A stretch of 25,822 bases of DNA, from IMG/VR virus record IMGVR_UViG_3300035698_008243, positions 1 to 25,822 of that record. One strand, 5' to 3'. The DNA comes from a virus. The translations under genes and the position numbers were made by a program. The notes below the pieces were generated by a model. The model searched no databases. It saw nothing but the letters and a program-made list of their open reading frames with translations, and had not been told where the DNA came from. Each line of letters begins with the position of its first letter. The first letter of the stretch is position 1. Positions 21,832 to 25,822 of this stretch are shown here, one piece after another.

Positions 21832-22182
21832 ATGTTAAAATTTGGATTTGATGAAGAGGACCCAATTCCGGAGGATGCACCAGTATCCTTTAGGGTCTAT
21901 CGCAAGAAACCTGTAACTATCTTTGCATCACCTATCCACGAGGCCTTTGAGGTTATGACGCCTAATGGTGCTGTGCATGCTGAAGCAGGTGAGTATTTAG
22001 TAATGGGAGTCGAAGGAGAACTATATCCTATTAAAGAGTCGATCTTTAAGAAGACCTATGAGTATGCGGATGAAGAGGAGATATCCCTGCACTTCGACGG
22101 GGAAAAGTCTAACGCGTTAGACAAAGAGCCTATCCATCTACGTGAAGAGGTCAAGAGGCTTGAACGGGAGGTCTACAAATGA
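21832..22182 (+). CDS. PGDYG-like phage protein
   Basis: This 116-residue protein contains VYRKKPVTIFA (about residues 22-32) and then AEAGEYLVMGVEGELYPIKESIFKKTYE (about 50-77). This arrangement is typical of a widespread small phage/bacterial family (YRKKPV..., PGDYxV-G-GExYP-x-IFxxTY, PGDYG domain) of unknown function. A TAGGAGG ribosome site precedes the ATG. The C-terminal 35 residues form a charged helix (REEVKRLEREVYK). Codons near residues 92-97 contain the second copy of the 16-bp palindrome. Confidence 0.72.
   Translation: MLKFGFDEEDPIPEDAPVSFRVYRKKPVTIFASPIHEAFEVMTPNGAVHAEAGEYLVMGVEGELYPIKESIFKKTYEYADEEEISLHFDGEKSNALDKEPIHLREEVKRLEREVYK
22107..22122. repeat. 16-bp perfect palindrome, copy 2 (GTCTAACGCGTTAGAC)
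   Basis: This copy is identical to 4453-4468 but lies inside a gene, encoding S-N-A-L-D of the PGDYG-like protein. On the minus strand it is followed by TTTT (22106-22103), so the shared element extends beyond the palindrome and again points against the local gene direction. Confidence 0.75.
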
Positions 22183-22259
22183 GTAAACAAGACTGGAGGC
22201 AAAGTAGTCAATACTTGAAAATGGTTACACAACGCAGTATTGTAGGGGGTAGTACATAA
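22179..22259 (+). CDS. Tiny 26-residue ORF with good ribosome site
   Basis: The ATG overlaps the previous stop (ATGA) and GGGAGG lies 7 bases upstream, so translation starting here is likely. The product is MSKQDWRQSSQYLKMVTQ followed by RSIVGGST and a TAA stop. It may be a real micro-protein or the 5' remnant of a gene interrupted by the HNH gene that follows in the same frame 33 bases later. Confidence 0.45.
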   Translation: MSKQDWRQSSQYLKMVTQRSIVGGST

Positions 22260-22292
22260 TTAACAAGGTATTTTAATATAACAGCACACAAT

Positions 22293-23345
22293 ATGACGAA
22301 TAGAGAGGGAGAGCGCATAGGTACATTAACTGTCCTTGGGCATGCAGGTACAAATAAGCATAGAAAAGCCCTTTGGACCTGCCTCTGTGACTGCGGTAAA
22401 ACTGTTACACTTCCTAGTAATGTTTTGGGGAACAGAGAGTTCTGTTCTAATTCGTGCCCACTCGCTACTGTTTTTACAAAACACGGCATGTATAACACCT
22501 ATGAGTATATAGCGTGGCGTAATATGAAAGCAAGATGCACGAATCCTAAGCATAAATCTTATAAAAGATACGGAGGAAGAGACATAACAGTCTGCCCTCA
22601 TTGGGACACCTTTGAAGGCTTCTTTGAGGACATGGGCTTGCGTCCTAAGGATCACCCGGAGGAGGGTCCTTTTATCCTGAATAGACGGGATAATGACTTA
22701 GGCTATTTTAAATCTAATTGCCACTGGGCTACACAAAGAGAACAGGCGAACAACAGGAGTACAAACAATATGAAAACCTTGAACGGTAAAACCCGGACAA
22801 TGACCCAATGGTGTCGTTATTATAATACATCATACCACCTAGTTAAGGATCGTTTAAAACGAGGATGGGATCTTGAGCGCGCCTTAGTTGCTCCTATTAC
22901 CAAAAAATCAACTGCTGCCTCTGACGACTTTAGAAGAACACCTTCTTATCGAAAATGGAGAGCAGCAGTTATAAGGCGGGATACACGATGTGCAGTATGC
23001 TCAAGCATTAAGAATAGGCAAGCACATCATAAAAACGGTGCTAAGTATTTTAAAGAGCAAAGATATGATGTAGATAACGGTATAACTCTCTGCCGGGACT
23101 GCCACATAGAGTTCCACTGTGATTACAAAAACAGTTATAGAGAAAAATGTACAGAAAAGGATTTTATGAACTTCCAGGCTCTTATGTGTTATGCTATGGC
23201 CCTTGGAGCAGCACAGATTGTACATGAAGGCCGTGAGGAAGCTGATACTATGGAGAGCATGATTAACAATATGAATAACATAGGTAGTTCATTCATGCAG
23301 GATATGGGCCCGGTTGACGACTTCGAAGCACAAGGCTTATTATAA
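22293..23345 (+). CDS. HNH endonuclease with an unrelated C-terminal tail
   Basis: This 350-residue protein is likely a mobile (homing-type) DNA endonuclease. Residues 1-200 match a common phage endonuclease-associated family: WTCLCDCGKTV, TKHGMYNTYEYIAWRNMKARC, YKRYGGRDITVCPHW, NDLGYFKSNCHWATQREQANN, RLKRGWDLERAL. Residues 211-290 are a second HNH module: YRKWRAAVIRRDTRCAVC, AHH (245-246), DNGITLC and CRDCHIEFH, with zinc Cys at 233, 236, 267 and 270. Residues 292-350 (MNFQALMCYAMALGAAQ...) do not look like HNH sequence and have their own AAAAGGA site and ATG at 23166. The start at 22293 lacks a ribosome site. A two-domain fusion into a resident gene is likely. Confidence 0.88.
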   Translation: MTNREGERIGTLTVLGHAGTNKHRKALWTCLCDCGKTVTLPSNVLGNREFCSNSCPLATVFTKHGMYNTYEYIAWRNMKARCTNPKHKSYKRYGGRDITVCPHWDTFEGFFEDMGLRPKDHPEEGPFILNRRDNDLGYFKSNCHWATQREQANNRSTNNMKTLNGKTRTMTQWCRYYNTSYHLVKDRLKRGWDLERALVAPITKKSTAASDDFRRTPSYRKWRAAVIRRDTRCAVCSSIKNRQAHHKNGAKYFKEQRYDVDNGITLCRDCHIEFHCDYKNSYREKCTEKDFMNFQALMCYAMALGAAQIVHEGREEADTMESMINNMNNIGSSFMQDMGPVDDFEAQGLL

Positions 23346-23354
23346 AGGAGGATA

Positions 23355-23717
23355 ATGATGGAAGCTGAAATGTATTACACAAAGGATGAGAAGACCGGTC
23401 GCTATAAGGAGGCCGGCTTCCGTCATGAGGTTATGACAGGTACTGGTATATGGTTGCTACAGCAGCATAAGTCTGGTTGTAGTTACCATAACATAGTAGC
23501 TAGAATGGCTGACCTACCTGAACCAGTTGAGATGGCTGACCTAGCTAAGTGCATTATGCTTGAGGACATTGTAAGTCATGCTGTATTGAGATGGATGGAG
23601 ACAGGTACTTCCATAAGCCCCAGTGATGCTGCTATGCAGATCTGTGCTAATGTCTATGAGAAGATGCAGGAGAATAAAAAGAAACTAGAAGACTTCTCGG
23701 AGGCATTAGAAAGATGA
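23355..23717 (+). CDS. Hypothetical helical protein
   Basis: This 120-residue protein of unknown function has AAAGGAGG at 23344-23351, so the second ATG (23358) is better spaced than the first. The N-terminal 20 residues are polar. Mostly helical sequence follows (MADLAKCIMLEDIVSHAVLRWM, SPSDAAMQICANVYEKMQENKKKLED), suggesting a small soluble helical bundle. RYKEAGF (about 17-23) resembles the K-E-A motif of the leftward cluster but there is no membrane segment, so this may be chance. Confidence 0.78.
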   Translation: MMEAEMYYTKDEKTGRYKEAGFRHEVMTGTGIWLLQQHKSGCSYHNIVARMADLPEPVEMADLAKCIMLEDIVSHAVLRWMETGTSISPSDAAMQICANVYEKMQENKKKLEDFSEALER

Positions 23718-23851
23718 ACATTCTTGCAAAATTACTAAAAGAGGCTATTATGTGGTTATGCGCCGGTTTAATAGTCATAGGCACTGGGGTTATATGTTTA
23801 TGGGTAGTACTACCCTTCTGTATACTTGGTGCTTTATTTGGAGAGGATTAA
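23714..23851 (+). CDS. Small 45-residue membrane protein
   Basis: The ATG overlaps the upstream stop (ATGA) and the stop overlaps the next start (TAATG), so it is tightly coupled on both sides. After MNILAKLLKEAI comes one long hydrophobic stretch (about residues 13-42, WLCAGLIVIGTGVICLWVVL...) and an acidic end (GED). This fits a single-pass inner-membrane micro-protein. No family is assigned. Confidence 0.65.
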   Translation: MNILAKLLKEAIMWLCAGLIVIGTGVICLWVVLPFCILGALFGED

Positions 23852-24012
23852 TGTTAACAGTAGACGCACAGAAGGATTTGTTTATACTTAATGCATATTA
23901 TTTTGATGGTATTATAGATAGTCTTTATATAGGACCATTTGATAGTACTATGTTTAAGTGGGGAACAGGTTCCTTTACAGTAGATTTTTGGATTAACGGC
24001 GTAAAGCAATAG
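23851..24012 (+). CDS. Small 53-residue hypothetical protein
   Basis: I start this at the ATG at 23851, which overlaps the previous stop (TAATG) and has GGAGAGG about 5 bases upstream. A longer reading from 23752 in the same frame would run through the 45-residue membrane ORF in another frame and is unlikely. The product is aromatic-rich (ILNAYYFDGIIDSLYIG, FTVDFWING), probably a small beta protein. Function unknown. Confidence 0.6.
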   Translation: MLTVDAQKDLFILNAYYFDGIIDSLYIGPFDSTMFKWGTGSFTVDFWINGVKQ

Positions 24013-24021
24013 GAGGAGACT

Positions 24022-24435
24022 ATGAATATAGGGTATTTAAGTGGTCCGATGACTGATATTGAAGAGTACAATCATCCGGAGTTTCGTAGAGTAGGAGGCA
24101 TACTGGTTAGGTCCGGTCTGCTTAGGAAGCTTATTAACCCATCAGATATGGATGAAGGTGAACAGGCCTGGAGTTATTACCTTAAAAGGGACCTATGTAT
24201 GATTCTCAATGGTAACGTGGATACTATTATCCTATTACCAGGTTGGCAGGCAAGTAAGGGCGCACGCATTGAAGTACGTGTAGCCATAGAAGTATTAGAC
24301 GCAGAGGTGTACACTTATAGAGACACGGAGGAGGGTTTCTCGTTAACACCACTGCATGTGTATCCAGAGACGATGATCAAGTGTAAAGCCGCTAGATCTA
24401 AAACAATCAACGTACCTTTGGAGGTAGCAGTATGA
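24022..24435 (+). CDS. DUF4406-like (nucleoside 2-deoxyribosyltransferase-related) protein
   Basis: This 137-residue protein begins IGYLSGPMTD...YNHPEFRRVGGILVRSG and continues NPSDMD...WSYYLKRDLCMIL and VDTIILLPGWQASKGARIEVRVAIEV. This is the pattern of a phage family related to nucleoside 2-deoxyribosyltransferases (GPMTG...N-P-F, LPGW-x-S-GA-x-E). The SKGA-x-IE element would carry the catalytic Glu in true transferases. The activity in phages is not established; nucleotide modification or salvage is possible. AGGAGG lies about 5 bases before the ATG. Confidence 0.75.
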   Translation: MNIGYLSGPMTDIEEYNHPEFRRVGGILVRSGLLRKLINPSDMDEGEQAWSYYLKRDLCMILNGNVDTIILLPGWQASKGARIEVRVAIEVLDAEVYTYRDTEEGFSLTPLHVYPETMIKCKAARSKTINVPLEVAV

Positions 24436-24740
24436 AGAAGATATGCCCAAGTAAAGATCTCCTCGCGAAAGAGGGACTCACCGAGGAGTGTTGTGCAGAA
24501 GTATCACTAGAGGAGACCCAGCTAACGGCTCTAGTAGATCAGGCCCATAGCTTGCACATGGTGTCCATGGAAGTAAGAGAGACCACAAACCGCCATGTAG
24601 ACCGTGCATTAGGGGCCACCCCTATGGACGAGTGCGGCCCGGAGTCTGAGCCCTACTCTGACCTGGAGAAGATCAGGGACTCGTTAGATCACATATCAGC
24701 GAATCTCGCAACTATCAATGAACAAGTAACCCGTATATAG
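24432..24740 (+). CDS. Hypothetical protein, possible coiled coil
   Basis: This 102-residue acidic protein starts in an ATGA overlap with the upstream gene, with GGAGG 8 bases before. It is mainly helical. The C-terminal part (YSDLEKIRDSLDHISANLATINEQ) has heptad-like spacing of hydrophobic residues, suggesting dimerisation. Cys residues at the N-terminus (CPSKD..., EECCAEV) do not form an obvious metal site. Function unknown. Confidence 0.75.
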   Translation: MKKICPSKDLLAKEGLTEECCAEVSLEETQLTALVDQAHSLHMVSMEVRETTNRHVDRALGATPMDECGPESEPYSDLEKIRDSLDHISANLATINEQVTRI

Positions 24741-24749
24741 GAGATAACC

Positions 24750-25079
24750 ATGACAGTAATGCAACACAAACTAGAACCCGGTGACTATGTAACAGTCAAG
24801 CCGCTTGATAAGGCGGAATTCGTAATCCAGATCATGCGTATCTCAGAACTCAATGAGGCATGGCAGGGTAAACCAGCTATGATATTTATCCTTGATCCCC
24901 ATGATCCGTCTAAAGAAGGTGCTATCACAATATCCGCTGATGAGTATAAACGCCTTAAGTATATACTGACAGGTGAACTGGATGTTGCTCCTGAAGAGCT
25001 CAAAGAGGCTTATGTAAAGGCCACGGCTTCTAAGAAGAAACCAGCTAAGAGCAAAAAAAAGGAGGCTCTATTAACATGA
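24750..25079 (+). CDS. Hypothetical protein with Lys-rich tail
   Basis: This 109-residue protein has GGAG 7 bases before its ATG. The first 70 residues look like a small beta domain (LEPGDYVTVKPLDKAEFVIQIMRI, MIFILDPHDPSKEGAITISADEYKRL). The end is strongly basic (ATASKKKPAKSKKKEALL), as in nucleic-acid-binding tails. No family is recognised. Confidence 0.75.
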   Translation: MTVMQHKLEPGDYVTVKPLDKAEFVIQIMRISELNEAWQGKPAMIFILDPHDPSKEGAITISADEYKRLKYILTGELDVAPEELKEAYVKATASKKKPAKSKKKEALLT

Positions 25080-25354
25080 GTGATAACCCGGAAGCAATTC
25101 AGTGGAAGGAGCCTAGTTTAGACTTCGACGTAAAGACTGATATGATGCATTTAAACTTAGGGGTAGTAGAGCTACCCCCTCATATCAACCCTGATAACAC
25201 TGAAAGAATACTGGCTATAGTAACCGAACTGGTGAACCAGATGATTGAAGATGATATCCTCCCCGGTATTTTATGCCCGGAAGATGATAGCTTTACCCCT
25301 ATGGTAGAAGGTGTGGCCTTTGAGGATGGCCTTAGGGAAAATGAAGAATACTAA
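25076..25354 (+). CDS. Hypothetical acidic protein, last gene of the rightward operon
   Basis: This 92-residue acidic protein starts in an ATGA overlap, with AAGGAGG about 10 bases upstream. It has a beta-like start, then a helix (TERILAIVTELVNQMIEDDI). No motif identifies it. A hairpin terminator follows within 10 bases of its stop, so it ends the operon that starts at 20786. Confidence 0.75.
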   Translation: MSDNPEAIQWKEPSLDFDVKTDMMHLNLGVVELPPHINPDNTERILAIVTELVNQMIEDDILPGILCPEDDSFTPMVEGVAFEDGLRENEEY

Positions 25355-25360
25355 TCTTAT

Positions 25361-25395
25361 GCCTGGGTCTATCTAGGGCCCGGGCCTCCTTTCTT
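25361..25395 (+). terminator. Rho-independent-type terminator of the rightward operon
   Basis: A 9-bp stem (GCCTGGGTC with GGCCCGGGC, two G-U pairs) and 7-base loop lie 7 bases after the last stop. They are followed by a T-rich but interrupted stretch (CTCCTTTCTT). The stem is strong; the T-run is moderate. Confidence 0.65.
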
Positions 25396-25479
25396 ACACA
25401 TTTCTTTTATACAGAACCATACCATACCTATTATGAATAATACTACAGCTGCCCCTAGTGCGCATCCTACCATATCCAT
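25369..25479 (-). CDS. 36-residue single-pass membrane ORF
   Basis: ATG at 25479 has GGAG 7 bases upstream. The product begins MDMVGCALGAAVVLFIIGM, a clear membrane segment (about 4-24), then a basic end (CIKEMCKKGGPGPR). Its 3' end overlaps the terminator hairpin of the opposite strand. It begins 14 bases after the T-run of an upstream minus-strand terminator, so it would depend on read-through or a hidden promoter. Confidence 0.45.
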   Translation of the reverse strand: MDMVGCALGAAVVLFIIGMVWFCIKEMCKKGGPGPR

Positions 25480-25492
25480 AATGATTCTCCAT

Positions 25493-25523
25493 AAAAAAAG
25501 ACTGGACTGTTAACCAGACCAGC
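25493..25523 (-). terminator. Rho-independent terminator after the minus-strand gene at right edge
   Basis: On the minus strand a 9-bp stem (GCTGGTCTG with CAGTCCAGT, one mismatch and one G-U) with a 5-base loop is followed by CTTTTTTT. It lies 32 bases downstream of the stop of the partial gene at 25555-25822. Confidence 0.75.
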
Positions 25524-25554
25524 CTTCTAAATTTAAAGCATATTCAATGCCAGT

Positions 25555-25822
25555 TTAACGCCCTAGTGGACTCATAGCCTGTGAGGGTAATCTAAGATTG
25601 AATGCACCCTCATTTTTTAGTTTGTAGAGCCTATCAATAAGATAAGGTATTGCTGTCCCTGCTAATGCGCCTGTTCCTGCCCCTATTGCAGTAGATAGGG
25701 TTTTATTACCCTTTCCGCCTGCTAAATAGCCCAAGCCTGCACCTACACCTGCACCTGCTGTGGTTGTTGCGGGGAGATTCTCGAGTATGTTATTCTTTTT
25801 CTGTTCTTCCTCGTTGCTGATA
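25555..25822 (-). CDS. Glycine-zipper membrane protein, partial (N-terminus beyond right edge)
   Basis: The last 88 residues of a minus-strand protein are visible, ending MSPLGR. Two Gly/Ala-rich segments (TTAGAGVGAGLGYLAGG and STAIGAGTGALAGTAIPYLI) form a glycine-zipper hairpin like those of 2895-3692 and 20045-20680. A basic/polar end follows (DRLYKLKNEGAFNLRLPSQ). The N-terminus, where a K-[E/Q]-A motif might lie, is outside the window. Probably another member of the same membrane-protein set. Confidence 0.8.
   Translation of the reverse strand, partial: ISNEEEQKKNNILENLPATTTAGAGVGAGLGYLAGGKGNKTLSTAIGAGTGALAGTAIPYLIDRLYKLKNEGAFNLRLPSQAMSPLGR

Noticed and set aside
22179-23345. Group I intron carrying the HNH gene
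   Set aside because: Only 33 non-coding bases separate the small ORF from the HNH start and none follow it before the tail, too little for an intron core unless it overlaps coding sequence; no conserved core elements were seen.
23752-23850. Longer upstream start for the gene ending at 24012
   Set aside because: It would overlap the coupled 45-residue membrane ORF completely; the ATG at 23851 has a ribosome site and TAATG coupling.

Overview
The window looks like part of the genome of a tailed bacteriophage (Caudoviricetes), probably one with a large genome. The evidence is a portal protein, a phage-type deoxynucleoside monophosphate kinase, an HNH homing-type endonuclease, typical small phage proteins (PGDYG-like, DUF4406-like), near-zero intergenic space with ATGA and TAATG stop/start overlaps, strong AGGAGG ribosome binding sites, and a phage-encoded multisubunit RNA polymerase. 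The host cannot be named from the sequence. No tRNA, rRNA, CRISPR array or insertion sequence was seen, and no gene-free stretch exceeds 300 bases.

Left block, minus strand (20680 down to 1). Reading in the direction of transcription: two glycine-rich membrane proteins (20680-18799), dNMP kinase (18717-18157), two unknown proteins (18155-16804), a small Cys/His protein (16773-16576), the portal (16589-14718), a run of small mostly membrane-associated proteins (14652-11236), and then the RNA polymerase. The polymerase is unusual. One gene (11239-4502) encodes a whole bacterial-type beta subunit fused to the N-terminal part of beta-prime, ending just after the NxDFDGD catalytic loop. Two small genes follow (4426-2895). 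A second polymerase gene (2892 to beyond the left edge) then continues beta-prime collinearly, with the bridge helix, second zinc site and trigger loop. Three full-length inteins with LAGLIDADG-type homing domains interrupt these two genes, all at conserved active-centre positions. The polymerase shares a gene cluster with the portal and with many proteins that carry an N-terminal K-[E/Q]-A motif and glycine-zipper membrane segments. This suggests, as inference only, a virion-associated polymerase and a set of ejected or internal membrane-active proteins.

Right block, plus strand (20786-25354). A divergent intergenic region (20681-20785) separates the left block from a compact operon of small proteins: two possibly paralogous beta-rich proteins, a PGDYG-like protein, a 26-residue ORF followed by an HNH endonuclease that ends in an unrelated tail, two tiny overlapping ORFs (one hydrophobic), a DUF4406-like protein and three unknown proteins. 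It ends at a hairpin terminator (25361-25395). At the far right a minus-strand glycine-zipper protein enters from outside the window and ends at its own terminator, with a 36-residue membrane ORF just beyond.

A 16-base perfect palindrome occurs twice, about 17.6 kb apart. Each copy is followed by a T-run pointing against the local genes. It is one of the clearest unexplained signals here.
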